From Saprospira grandis (lineage in GTDB: Bacteria; Bacteroidota; Bacteroidia; Chitinophagales; Saprospiraceae): a DNA stretch of 64,000 bases. Below are positions 24,839 to 33,360 of the stretch, piece by piece. The stretch covers positions 2,336,501-2,400,500 of the forward strand of contig NZ_CP110854.1 in assembly GCF_027594745.1 (NCBI RefSeq). The letters are read 5' to 3'. The translations under genes were made by a program, and so were the position numbers. The stretch's first letter is position 1, and every line of letters begins with the position of its first letter. A model generated the notes under the pieces. The model was not told the DNA's origin and searched no databases. It was given only the letters and a program-made list of their open reading frames with translations.

Positions 24839-25096
24839 AACAATTAGTTGTTCGTGGCCATTTTAGGGCGTCTATTGGTCTGCTTTGGTTTTCACATTAG
24901 TTTTTTCTGCGTTCTACAGGCCCGTTAGGGCCGCAGGTAATAGCCAGATTTAATCACACTCACTTTTATAGTTTGTAGCAATTTTCGGCTAGTCGGCCCT
25001 ATTTTTCTCGACCATAGCGAAGGCTATGCCCTTAAAAAATAGCTAGCCTAGCCAAAAATTCATAACAAAGATGGCCAAAGCAGCGCAATTAAATCT
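24839..25096. repeat. Gene-free gap with a long nested palindrome
   Basis: Between two convergent genes. Outer arms AGCCAGATTTAAT (24942-24954) and ATTAAATCTGGCT (25088-25100) are a perfect 13-bp inverted repeat. Inner pairs include AATTTTCGGCTAG with CTAGCCAAAAATT and CATAGC with GCTATG. Bases 24918-24940 carry a lone CTACAGGCCC...GGGCCGCAGG module seen at the ends of repeat copies 7 and 12. Nothing coding is seen. Confidence 0.6.
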
Positions 25097-25215
25097 GGCT
25101 GAGGGATGGACAGCAGTGGCCGTCAGGCCAGACCAAGCCGCTGAAAGCGGCGCAGGGCCGAGCGAAGAGCGAGCTGCGAAACAGCCCGACCCGAGCGAAG
25201 CGAGTGGGCAGCCCC
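25097..25215 (-). repeat. Interspersed structured element, copy 10 (GGGGCTG / CAGCC)
   Basis: Minus-strand head TTTGGGGCTGCCC, variable hairpin GCCGCTttcAGCGGC, H3 GGCCtgacGGCC, tail CATCCCTCAGCC. The tail overlaps the outer arm of the palindrome in the adjacent gap by four bases. Confidence 0.9.
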
Positions 25216-25221
25216 AAATAA

Positions 25222-25722
25222 TTAGTCTCTAGTTTCCAAATAGGGCCAAAGCCAAAGGGCATAGACCAAAATGCCCAAGAAAATAAGACTGAGAAAAAGA
25301 TGTAGGGACAAGCTCATTAGCGCAAAGTAAATGCTATAGCCTGGGGCCGTCAGGATAAGCCAATAGCTCCCAAAACTGGCCCCGATATAGAATAATAAAC
25401 TACACAGACTATAGGCCCAAAGGCGCAAACCCTGCCTAATCTTTTTGTTCCGATTAAAGAAAAGCGCTATGGCAGAAACCGCCCAGCCGCCAGCAATAAA
25501 CAAAAGCAAAAAGCTAACTGCGGGCAGAACTACATAAAGCCCCGCCCCCAAAAGCGCTAGCCCCCAAGCTATGGCTAAGCGCCAGCGGAAAGACTGGGCC
25601 GCCGGGGGCTCCTGCTGCCATTCTGCCCAAAGACTAGTGGTTTGGAAACAAAGAACTAATAAAATTAGTATTTTGAGGCCGCTGCTCAAATCGGGTAGTC
25701 TGTTATTCTTTAGTTTTTGCAT
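25222..25722 (-). CDS. Small multi-pass membrane protein of unknown function
   Basis: 166 residues from ATG 25722. The frame is open further upstream to 25812, but that part overlaps the divergent methyltransferase gene and is unlikely. A signal-like first segment (ILILLVLCFQTTSLWA) is followed by four strongly hydrophobic stretches, including AIAWGLALLGAGLYVVLPAV and LSLHLFLSLIFLGILVYALW. No conserved family motif recognised. The start is only 13 bp from the divergent gene start, so the two probably share promoter sequences. Confidence 0.65.
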   Translation of the reverse strand: MQKLKNNRLPDLSSGLKILILLVLCFQTTSLWAEWQQEPPAAQSFRWRLAIAWGLALLGAGLYVVLPAVSFLLLFIAGGWAVSAIALFFNRNKKIRQGLRLWAYSLCSLLFYIGASFGSYWLILTAPGYSIYFALMSLSLHLFLSLIFLGILVYALWLWPYLETRD

Positions 25723-25735
25723 CAGAGGAAGATTT

Positions 25736-26935
25736 ATGTCTGAAAAAGATACTGCAATCCAGCAATTTATACAATTGCTTTCAGCGGCTTTGGCCCAAAA
25801 AAATCTAATCAAACTAAGCTTAAGTAAGGGGGCAGAAGGCTGCGCCCAGAAGATTTTGGGCCGTCCTATTGCCCTGAAAAAAGGCTTGGCCCTACAAGCT
25901 ACCTATCGCTATCCTACACAGGATAAGGTCAAAAACTATCTGCTGGCAGAATTAGAGCAGCAGCTGCAAGCTTGGCTAAAAGAGTATAAAGCCGCTTATA
26001 TGAAAACGACCACAGAGGAGATTCAACTGCTCTTTAACCGCAGAGGAAAGGCTCGTTTGCAACGGAAAAAAATGGCCCAAAAGGCCGCTCCCGCTCCGCT
26101 TAGCCATAACCGCAAAAAGCAATATCTCATTACTGCCGATCGGCCCTTTTTGCAGGCCTTGGGCATTACAGATGCCAAGGGAAGGGTCAAGGACAAGCAG
26201 CAGGATAAGTTTCGGCAGATCAATAAGTATGTAGAAATTATGCAGGCCCAATTGGAACAAACCAACTTGCTGGGCCAAAAAGAAAGCTTGCGCATTGTCG
26301 ATATGGGCAGTGGTAAGGGCTACCTTAGTTTCGCCTTGGTGGATTTTCTTATGCAGCAAGGCCAAGAAGTGGAGCTTTTGGGGGTAGAGCTTCGGCCCGA
26401 ACTGGTGGAGTTTTGCCAGCAGTTGAGTCATACACTAGGCTGGCAGCAAAATATCCGCTTTATGGCTATGGATATTGCCGACTTTCCCAAGGAGCTAAAA
26501 ATAGATGTTTTAATTGCCTTGCATGCTTGTAATCTCGCTACAGATTATGCGCTGCATAAGGGCCTTTTGCAAGGGGCCGAGCTATTAGTGGTAGCGCCCT
26601 GCTGCCATAAAGAAGTTCGCCAACAGATTCAAGCGGTGGCTCCACAATGGCGCTTTCCGCTCAAACAGGGCATTTTTCAAGAGCGACAAGCCGAGCTATT
26701 AACCGATAGCATACGGGCCTTATTATTAGAACATCAGGGCTATCAGGCCAAGGCCTTTGAGTTTATTTCGGGCCAGCATACCGCCAAAAACCTGATGTTG
26801 GCGGCCCAAAAACGCCCACAAGGAATAGAAAGTGAGGAGCAGGACCGCATTTTGGTCGAGCTTCAGACACTAGCTGCCGAATTTGGCATCAAGGAACAAG
26901 AATTGGCCAAACGCCTAGGGATTGTTTTGGTATAG
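25736..26935 (+). CDS. Class I SAM-dependent methyltransferase (Methyltransf_32 family)
   Basis: 399 residues from ATG 25736, preceded by AGAGGAAG; the frame is open upstream but the divergent gene occupies that DNA. SAM-binding motif I is RIVDMGSGKGYLSFAL near 178-193, followed by GVELRPELVEFC and a DVLIALHACNLATDYALHKG segment and VVAPCCHKEVRQQ, which are typical of the METTL25/GSTCD-like Methyltransf_32 group. The N-terminal 170 residues are helical and basic, suggesting an RNA- or protein-binding part. Target unknown; RNA or protein methylation is plausible. Confidence 0.85.
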   Translation: MSEKDTAIQQFIQLLSAALAQKNLIKLSLSKGAEGCAQKILGRPIALKKGLALQATYRYPTQDKVKNYLLAELEQQLQAWLKEYKAAYMKTTTEEIQLLFNRRGKARLQRKKMAQKAAPAPLSHNRKKQYLITADRPFLQALGITDAKGRVKDKQQDKFRQINKYVEIMQAQLEQTNLLGQKESLRIVDMGSGKGYLSFALVDFLMQQGQEVELLGVELRPELVEFCQQLSHTLGWQQNIRFMAMDIADFPKELKIDVLIALHACNLATDYALHKGLLQGAELLVVAPCCHKEVRQQIQAVAPQWRFPLKQGIFQERQAELLTDSIRALLLEHQGYQAKAFEFISGQHTAKNLMLAAQKRPQGIESEEQDRILVELQTLAAEFGIKEQELAKRLGIVLV

Positions 26936-26946
26936 GCATAAAAAAT

Positions 26947-26976
26947 GAGCAGCAACCTTCCCCAAGGCTGCTGCTC
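26947..26976 (-). terminator. Hairpin terminator between convergent genes
   Basis: Stem GAGCAGCA / TGCTGCTC; on the minus strand it is followed by ATTTTTTA, so it best serves the leftward LRR gene, 140 bp upstream. Confidence 0.55.
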
Positions 26977-27115
26977 TGTAATCCCCATGATTTACCCCAA
27001 ACTTAATTGAAGTGCAATTTAAGGAGGTGTTCCCTCCCGATTGCATGACAAAGATAGGGCAAGGGCATCCTTTTTTACTAGTGAAAGGCCTAAAGGGCTA
27101 AATTAGGTAAAAGGC

Positions 27116-28645
27116 CTATAGCTCTAGGTCCACAATGACTTCCTCAAAATGAGTTTTCCAAAGGGCCAAGGCCGACTCACTCCAGTTGTTTTCGCTCAAG
27201 TAAAGGGCCTGCAGTTGGCCCACTAAAGGCAGCAGGGCCTGAGGAAATTCAGTAAACTGGTTGTTTCTCAGGTCGAGCCACTGAATCTGGTCCAATTCGC
27301 CCAAGCTCTGGGGCAAGCTGTCTAGCTGGTTGTCCGATAGATCCAATTCTTCCAAATTACTCAAGGGCCGCCAGTCTTCTGGCAGTTGGGCCAGTTGGTT
27401 CTTTTCTAGATTGAGCTGACGCAGTTGAGGCAGTTTATCCCATTGCCCAGATAATTCCGTCAATTCATTTTTACTGAGGTCCAATTCCTCCAGTTCTGGC
27501 CAGTCTAAGTCGCTGAGGTTAATCTGACGAAGGAAGTTCCCCGCCAAAAGAAGCTGTCGAATCTGACTGAGCCCTTCTAAGGCCTTGGGCCATTTTTGCA
27601 GTTGGTTGTCTCTAAGGTCTAACCAACTCAAGGCCGTCAGTTGCCCAAAGTTGCTAGGCAAATCCCGCAGCTGATTAGCCGATAGATCTAACCAATGTAG
27701 GGCGGGCAAGCTTAAACCTGCCCCTAAATCTACTAGATTACAGTTGCTCATGTCCAATTCCTCTAGGACCTGAATTTCTTGCAACAATAAGGGCAGCTCT
27801 CCCAAGGGGTTGTCTTCTAAGTTCAAGACCTTGAGCTGCTGACAACGGGCCAAGTTTAGGGGTAGCCTTTCTAAGCGATTGTTCCCCAAATCAAGCTGCT
27901 CCAAAGCCGAACAATTGCCTAGTTCGGCGGCTAAGCTTTTTAAGCGATTGTAGCCCAAAAATAGGCTCTGCAAATTCTTGAGTTGGCCAATTTCTTTCGG
28001 AACTTCTTCCAGTCCCAAGCCTTCGGCCTGTAGTTCCTCCAAATTGGAGAGCTGGCCCAGTACCTTAGTCAACTGAGGCATGGGGTTGGCACTAAGGCTG
28101 AGCTGTTTTAAGGCTTTGAGCTGCCCAATTTCTTCTGGCAGTTGAGTGAAGGCATTTTCCGATAAATCAAGCTGCTGTAGTTGCTGCAATTGCCCAAAAC
28201 TAGCTGGCAGGGCCGATAGTTGGTTGCGCTCCAATAGCAGTTTGCGCAGGGCCTTGAGTTGCCCAAAGTGATTAGGCAGTGCTTGCAATTGGTTGTTCTT
28301 TAAATCCAAACGCATGAGCTCTTCCCAAGCCGCCAATTCTTCTCCCAATTCGCTCAAGCCATTGTTCGATAGGTCCAGCCAACGCAGTTTCCGAAGCTGA
28401 AATAGCACTTTGGGTAAGGGCGATAGACGATTGTCCGAAATGTCTAACCACTCCAATTGCCCCAAATTAGCCAGGCTGTCAGGAAGGTCGCTCAAGCGGT
28501 TGTCTTCTATATTGAGCTGTTTCATGCCCTTAGAACGCCCAATTTCTTGGGGGAGCTCTTGCAAGCCTTTTCGGCTGGCATCTAGTTTCTTAAGGCTCTT
28601 TTGGGCCAGGAGTTCGGCCAACTGAAGTTCGTATCGACTAAGCAT
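27116..28645 (-). CDS. Leucine-rich repeat protein
   Basis: 509 residues made almost entirely of LRRs of about 23 residues with the pattern LxxLxLxxNxLxxLP (for example LEWLDISDNRLSPLP and LRQLNLEKNQLAQLPEDW). About 20 repeats can be counted. No signal peptide, membrane segment or catalytic domain is visible, so it is probably a cytoplasmic protein-binding scaffold. ATG at 28645 is 11 bp downstream of the DUF4240 gene stop, so the two form an operon. Confidence 0.85.
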   Translation of the reverse strand: MLSRYELQLAELLAQKSLKKLDASRKGLQELPQEIGRSKGMKQLNIEDNRLSDLPDSLANLGQLEWLDISDNRLSPLPKVLFQLRKLRWLDLSNNGLSELGEELAAWEELMRLDLKNNQLQALPNHFGQLKALRKLLLERNQLSALPASFGQLQQLQQLDLSENAFTQLPEEIGQLKALKQLSLSANPMPQLTKVLGQLSNLEELQAEGLGLEEVPKEIGQLKNLQSLFLGYNRLKSLAAELGNCSALEQLDLGNNRLERLPLNLARCQQLKVLNLEDNPLGELPLLLQEIQVLEELDMSNCNLVDLGAGLSLPALHWLDLSANQLRDLPSNFGQLTALSWLDLRDNQLQKWPKALEGLSQIRQLLLAGNFLRQINLSDLDWPELEELDLSKNELTELSGQWDKLPQLRQLNLEKNQLAQLPEDWRPLSNLEELDLSDNQLDSLPQSLGELDQIQWLDLRNNQFTEFPQALLPLVGQLQALYLSENNWSESALALWKTHFEEVIVDLEL

Positions 28646-28656
28646 AAATGGAACAA

Positions 28657-29265
28657 TTAAGCGGGTTCTGTAGATGGAGATTGCTGCTCTTGGTATTTCT
28701 GTAAACGATAGTAGAAGTTCTGAAAAAACTTCTGAAATAAAGCGGGGTAACGCTTCCGTAGTTTATATTCTTGCGCCAATGGACGCATCTTCTCTTCTAA
28801 GCTAAATTCAGCTTGCTGCACTTTTTCATACTCGCTAAGCCAGTCATAGGTATGGCAGAGGTTGCGCTGACTCTTCCGCTCATAGGCGGTCTTAAAGGCC
28901 GACCAAAATTCATAAAAACTGAGCTCGGGGTTGTCGCCTTCCTCAATATTGACCTGCTCGCAAAGAAATTCCGCAGGATTGGCCAAACAATCATAAAAAA
29001 ATTGCTTGCCTTGGGCCACTAACCAATACCGAAAGTCCTCAAATCCCCACTCTTCATATCCTCCATTGATTAAATAATGCGCAGCCCAAACTTCTTCGGT
29101 GCTGCTCTGTTGCAAAAGCTGCATCAAATAAACGGCATGCCGCCGAATACTATCCGAGGTCATCGCCTCCAAACGCTTTTCCAATAAAGCGACATACTTC
29201 TGCTGATCATCTCCCGCTGCCTGCTTGACGGCATCTATCAGGAGCCAAAAATCTCTTTCTATCAT
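28657..29265 (-). CDS. DUF4240 domain protein
   Basis: 202 residues. The N-terminal 130 residues match the DUF4240 pattern: MIERDFWLLIDAV, then HYLINGGYEEWGFEDFRYWLVAQGKQFF and LANPAEFL. The function of this family is not established. A charged tail with KLRKRYPALFQKFFQNF follows. No export signal. Upstream partner of the LRR gene; the pair may act together in protein interaction, but this is only context. Copy 11 of the structured element ends 29 bp before its ATG. Confidence 0.8.
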   Translation of the reverse strand: MIERDFWLLIDAVKQAAGDDQQKYVALLEKRLEAMTSDSIRRHAVYLMQLLQQSSTEEVWAAHYLINGGYEEWGFEDFRYWLVAQGKQFFYDCLANPAEFLCEQVNIEEGDNPELSFYEFWSAFKTAYERKSQRNLCHTYDWLSEYEKVQQAEFSLEEKMRPLAQEYKLRKRYPALFQKFFQNFYYRLQKYQEQQSPSTEPA

Positions 29266-29293
29266 AGCTGTTGTTTTATGCTGTTGTTTTTTT

Positions 29294-29405
29294 GGGGCCT
29301 CCGCCTTCGGCGGGCGCTACGTTTCGGGGCTCGCTCTTCGCTCGGCCCTTCGCTGGCTTTGCCAGCTCGGTCTGGCCTGCGGCCACCCCTGCACATCGCT
29401 AGGCC
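29294..29405 (+). repeat. Interspersed structured element, copy 11 (GGGGCCT / AGGCC)
   Basis: Seven T then GGGGCCTCCGCC. H1 CCGCCttcGGCGG, variable hairpin CTGGCtttGCCAG, H3 GGCCtgcGGCC, tail ACATCGCTAGGCC; extension CCCCTTCGGGCC and GGCGGCttcGCCGCC to about 29440, touching the stop of the next gene. Confidence 0.92.
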
Positions 29406-29439
29406 GTTCTGCCCCTTCGGGCCAGGGCGGCTTCGCCGC

Positions 29440-30897
29440 CTAATCGGACCATTCGCCACTAGCCAATAAGGCCGCCTTGGCCTCTGCTAGTACTTGCAGG
29501 CAGTTGTCTATGGTCTGCAAATGGGTCCTAAAGGAAAGGACCGCCAAACGAAGGTATACTTGCCCCTCTATTGTTGTGGAAGATAAGAAAACTCGACCAT
29601 CTTGCCGCACTTTTTTGACCAAAGCTAAATTAAAGCTGTTCTGCCCTCCGCTTTTGGGGCAATAACGGTATAACATAACGCTGAGCTGGGGCGGAGGACC
29701 CACCTCAAAGCCCAGTTCTTGTATTTTTTGATAAAAATATTGGGTCAATCGCCGCTTTTCTGTCAAGGCCGCAACAAAAGGTTCAAGGCCAAAAAGTTGT
29801 AAGGGCAACCACATCCGCAAGCCCCTAAAGTGTTTGGTTAGCTCTGGCGATAAATCCGCAGGCGATACTTCTTCGGTGTCTAAATAGGCATCCTGTAAAT
29901 AACTGGCCTCTAAATGCTGCGACTCGAAGAGTTGTTGCCCATCCCGAACCAAGACGGCCCCCGTGCCATAAGGCAAAAATAGTCCTTTATGTGGATCAAT
30001 AGCTAAAGAATCGGCCCGCTCCAAGCCCTTAAAACTAGGGCGAAGCTCATCGACTAAGTAGAAAAAACCACCATAGGCGGCATCTACATGCATCCAGATG
30101 TTTTCGGCCGCACAGCAGTCGGCAATTTGCTCCAATGGGTCTATTGCTCCGCTGTCGGTGGTCCCCGCCGAACAAATCACCATAAAGGGAAGGAGACCCT
30201 CCGCTCTATCTTTCGCAATTTGTTGGACCAAAATATCGGCCCGCATCCGAAAACGCTCATCCATCGGAATATAACGGATTTGCGCCTCTCGCAAACCCAC
30301 CATATTGATAGATTTATGCACGCAATGATGCACCTGCTTGCTGCTGTAAATAACGGCCCGCTCAAAGTCTCTCGCTTTTAGTTGGGCCGCATCCCGAGCA
30401 CAACCAATGGCAATTTGGTTGGCAATAGACCCTCCCGAACAGAGGTTTCCAGCGGCGGTATCGGGAAAGTTAAGGCTTTTAGCTAACCATTTTAGCAGCT
30501 GGTTTTCCATGCGTACCGCCCCCGGCGAGCCATAGAACACCCCCGCATAACGGTTGAAAACCGCAGCCAGAAAGTCGCCTAGGGCCGAAGGGTAGAGCCC
30601 GCCTCCAGGAATATAGCCTAGGTGCCCACCAGAAGCTGGATTTAGTCCTGGCTTATCTAGGGCTTGCCCCATAAGGGCCAAGAGTTCATTTAACGAACGG
30701 GCTGGACCAATCTCTGCGTCAAGCAGCTCTCGGCCCTTTTTTTCGCTTTCTACATAGGCTGGAATCTCCTCGATTTGCCCCAAGAAATCTTCTGCATAAT
30801 CTTGTACGGCGGTCCAGTATTTCTGCCGCTCTTGGGTGTCGGGTTCTAGCTGCCGAGCTTTTTGCTCTAGCGCTTTAATTTCTGTTAAAAGGTCCAT
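29440..30897 (-). CDS. Pyridoxal-dependent (group II) decarboxylase
   Basis: 485 residues. PLP-dependent decarboxylase of the aromatic-L-amino-acid/glutamate decarboxylase fold: GNLCSGGSIANQIAIGCARD (150-169), HHCVHKS around 190-196, HVDAAYGGFF (270-279) and ADSLAIDPHKGLFLPYGTG with the Schiff-base Lys304. Substrate cannot be read from the sequence; the closest group is aromatic L-amino acid decarboxylase-like. Cytoplasmic. It is the last gene of a likely operon with the LptF/G and PAP2 genes; the gap to PAP2 is 28 bp. Confidence 0.87.
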   Translation of the reverse strand: MDLLTEIKALEQKARQLEPDTQERQKYWTAVQDYAEDFLGQIEEIPAYVESEKKGRELLDAEIGPARSLNELLALMGQALDKPGLNPASGGHLGYIPGGGLYPSALGDFLAAVFNRYAGVFYGSPGAVRMENQLLKWLAKSLNFPDTAAGNLCSGGSIANQIAIGCARDAAQLKARDFERAVIYSSKQVHHCVHKSINMVGLREAQIRYIPMDERFRMRADILVQQIAKDRAEGLLPFMVICSAGTTDSGAIDPLEQIADCCAAENIWMHVDAAYGGFFYLVDELRPSFKGLERADSLAIDPHKGLFLPYGTGAVLVRDGQQLFESQHLEASYLQDAYLDTEEVSPADLSPELTKHFRGLRMWLPLQLFGLEPFVAALTEKRRLTQYFYQKIQELGFEVGPPPQLSVMLYRYCPKSGGQNSFNLALVKKVRQDGRVFLSSTTIEGQVYLRLAVLSFRTHLQTIDNCLQVLAEAKAALLASGEWSD

Positions 30898-30925
30898 GAA
30901 TCATATTTTTACCAAAGGTTGTCGC

Positions 30926-31594
30926 CTAGCTTTTTCCAAAAGGAAGTCGGACTTGGATCATTGGGCCTCCTGTTTTTGCCCAATCTTGGCTAAAGTAGTG
31001 AATCAGGCCCGCTAGTAAACTCCCCCAAGCACAACCGCTTAATATATCTTGCAAAAAATGCTGGCCCAAATATACTCTAGAAAAGGCTACCCCTAAGGCA
31101 ATTAGGGCAAAAAATACCTGCAAACTAGGCCGAGGGCTCCAAAGGGCCAATAAGCCAAACAAGCAGGCCGAAACCATGCTGTGGCCAGAGGGAAAGCTCG
31201 ATACCCAACTCGTTTTTTGTGGTAGATGTTCTATAGCGGCTAAAACTTCTCCTCTAAAATGTAGAAAATAGGGCTGCGGTCGAGGAAACTGAAAAAAGAG
31301 TTTAAGTCCCTGACTCAGGACCAAACTTAGGCCCGTCCCGAATACAAAAAGTAGGCTGTAGCGCAGACGAATAAACAGTAGAGCGCCAAAACAAAAGAGC
31401 AGAGCAAAGCCTTCAGTGGCCTGTGTGAACAGCCTAAAAAAGAGGTTGAGTTTTGGCCCTCTAAAGTCTAAAAAAAAGTGAACGCCATCCCCTTTATCAA
31501 AGAGTAGGGCCGGAATCCAGCCCAATAAAATGGGCCAAAGCATCAGATGAAAATAGAGCTGATGCTTTTGCCAAAAGGTCCAAAATCCTTGCAT
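30926..31594 (-). CDS. PAP2-family membrane phosphatase
   Basis: 222 residues with about six membrane helices. The three phosphatase motifs are present: KLFFQFPRP (KxxxxxxRP), FPSGHS and SRVYLGQHFLQD (SRxxxxxHxxxD). Family members dephosphorylate lipid phosphates such as undecaprenyl pyrophosphate, phosphatidate or lipid A. Its ATG lies 1 bp after the stop of the upstream permease gene, implying translational coupling and an envelope lipid role next to an LPS-transport permease. Confidence 0.9.
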   Translation of the reverse strand: MQGFWTFWQKHQLYFHLMLWPILLGWIPALLFDKGDGVHFFLDFRGPKLNLFFRLFTQATEGFALLFCFGALLFIRLRYSLLFVFGTGLSLVLSQGLKLFFQFPRPQPYFLHFRGEVLAAIEHLPQKTSWVSSFPSGHSMVSACLFGLLALWSPRPSLQVFFALIALGVAFSRVYLGQHFLQDILSGCAWGSLLAGLIHYFSQDWAKTGGPMIQVRLPFGKS

Positions 31595-31595
31595 C

Positions 31596-33077
31596 TTAGG
31601 CCTTTTTCTTTTGTGGTAAAATACTTTTAATCTTGCTCCAAATGCTAGAGAAGCTAATCAGTTGAGCATCTTTTAGGGCTGCTCTAGAAAGCAGAATGGC
31701 CATGGGAAGTAAAACTAAAATAGGGAGCCAAGAGCCTGCCCAACAGGGCCAAACGAGTTTTTTGGCCAAGCGTTCTCCGGTAAGATGGAGGACAAAAAAG
31801 GTCATGAAAAAGACAAAGGCCACAAAAATGGGCCAACCAAAGCCTCCTTTTTTGATAATAGCCCCCATTGGAGCGCCTACAAAGAGAAAAAGTACACAGG
31901 CTAGGGCAAAAATGATTTTTTTATGCAGTTCATTTTCATGCTCGGCTACATCTTCTTCATAGTGGGGGAGGCCACGATTAACATTTTGGGCCTGTGTTTT
32001 AATATTTCGGGCAAAACTTTGAGCTCTTTGGTAAATGGCGTGTCGGTCCATTTTGGGAATTTGCTCCACAATGCTTTTCCAGTTTTTGGAGCCCGCCAAG
32101 GGCTGCGCTTGGGCCAAATGAGCAAAGGGAATATATTGTTTATCGGGCCGTTTGCCCAGGCTATCCACTGTTGAGCCGCCCATTTTTCGGAAGTAAAAGA
32201 AGTTATCGGTATTGCGTTGTAATTCTTGTAGGCGTCGGGCTCTTTTACTCAAAATAGAGTCAATTCCATTGAGGAGCTGCTTACTATTGAGCAGAGAATA
32301 ATGATTTTTAAAAAGGTCCTTATCGGTTTCAGAAAAATCAAATTCGGAGAGGTCAAAAACAGAGCGATAGCTTTTAAAATTCATCCGCATAAAGGGATAG
32401 AAGCTGGTCTTTTTATCGAGACCCTGTTGCATTTCTTCAAAGCGTTTGCCGTCTTCTAGTTCTAGCAGAAGGTAGCGTTTATCTTTAGAGAGGCTAAGTT
32501 GGCCAAAGTGGGCGTTAGTTTGGCTGCTATTGCCTCTTTGCTCGCTATGATCGTAGATGCGCATATTTTCGAGCTGGTTGCCATTTTTTCCGCCAATATA
32601 AATCGTCATATTCCGAAAATCATTATTGAATTGGCCCACTTGCAGATCGAGGGCGGGTCGTTGTTTTCGGATATCGTAGAGCCGAGTTTTAAATTGCAGG
32701 GCCGTAACGGGAATAATTACATTGGAGAAAAAGTAGGAGGCGCCTCCGAGCAGCAGCACAAAGAAAAAGAGTGGGCGCAAAATGCGAATAAGTGAAATTC
32801 CTGCGGATTTCATGCTAGCCAGCTCATAGTGTTCAGAGAGGTTGCCCAGGGTCATGACCGAGGCAATGACCACCCCAAAGACCAGGGCTTGAGGGACCAT
32901 AGCCAGGGCTTGATAAAAGAGCAATTCGAGAATAATATGTACTTCTAGTCCCTTGCCCACAATATCATCGACATACTTCCAGAGGAACTGCATATTGAAG
33001 ATAAAGACCGCCACCAAAAACCAGATGATTAGAGGGGGGAGAAAGCTAATGACTAAGAGTTTATCGAGTTTTTTCAC
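31596..33077 (-). CDS. LptF/LptG-family permease
   Basis: 493 residues. N-terminal LDKLLVISFLPPLIIWFLVAVFIF and the following two hydrophobic segments, a large periplasmic beta-domain (about 130-370, with KDKRYLLLELEDGKRFEE) and three C-terminal helices (FALACVLFLFVGAPMGAIIKKGGFG) match YjgP/YjgQ permeases, which extract LPS from the inner membrane with LptB. Starts with GTG at 33077, since no ATG occurs before residue 29. Only one such permease gene is in the window, so LptF and LptG cannot be distinguished. Confidence 0.9.
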   Translation of the reverse strand: MKKLDKLLVISFLPPLIIWFLVAVFIFNMQFLWKYVDDIVGKGLEVHIILELLFYQALAMVPQALVFGVVIASVMTLGNLSEHYELASMKSAGISLIRILRPLFFFVLLLGGASYFFSNVIIPVTALQFKTRLYDIRKQRPALDLQVGQFNNDFRNMTIYIGGKNGNQLENMRIYDHSEQRGNSSQTNAHFGQLSLSKDKRYLLLELEDGKRFEEMQQGLDKKTSFYPFMRMNFKSYRSVFDLSEFDFSETDKDLFKNHYSLLNSKQLLNGIDSILSKRARRLQELQRNTDNFFYFRKMGGSTVDSLGKRPDKQYIPFAHLAQAQPLAGSKNWKSIVEQIPKMDRHAIYQRAQSFARNIKTQAQNVNRGLPHYEEDVAEHENELHKKIIFALACVLFLFVGAPMGAIIKKGGFGWPIFVAFVFFMTFFVLHLTGERLAKKLVWPCWAGSWLPILVLLPMAILLSRAALKDAQLISFSSIWSKIKSILPQKKKA

Positions 33078-33146
33078 AGTAGCAAAGTTAAACGGCAGAC
33101 GAAAACTAATCCTCTTTTTGCGATCTACAGGCCCGATAGGGCCGCA

Positions 33147-33268
33147 GGCCTAGCGATGCGGAGGGGTGGCCGTCAGGCCAGACCGAGCAGGCGAAGCCTG
33201 CGAAGGGCCGAGCAGACCTGCGAGCCCTGTAGCGTAGCGCCGCAAGGCGAAGCCGCAGCGGAGGCCCC
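33147..33268 (-). repeat. Interspersed structured element, copy 12 (GGGGCCT / AGGCC)
   Basis: Minus-strand head TTTTGGGGCCTCCGC, variable hairpin GCAGGCttcGCCTGC, H3 GGCCtgacGGCC, tail GCATCGCTAGGCC; extension TGCGGCCCtatcGGGCCTGTAG to 33126. Confidence 0.92.
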
Positions 33269-33324
33269 AAAATACAGCAGCTCATTATCTAACTAGACGA
33301 AAAAGAGGAGAGAAAGGGACAAAA

Positions 33325-33352
33325 AAAGCCCCTGAAAAAAGCTTCAGGGGCA
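33325..33352 (-). terminator. Terminator after yidC
   Basis: Stem GCCCCTGAA / TTCAGGGGC with a 6-nt loop and seven T on the minus strand, about 9 bp past the yidC stop. Confidence 0.9.
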
Positions 33353-33360
33353 AAAATAAA

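Noticed and set aside
24839..25215. Insertion sequence
   Set aside because: Inverted arms exist but there is no transposase and no target-site duplication that I could find.
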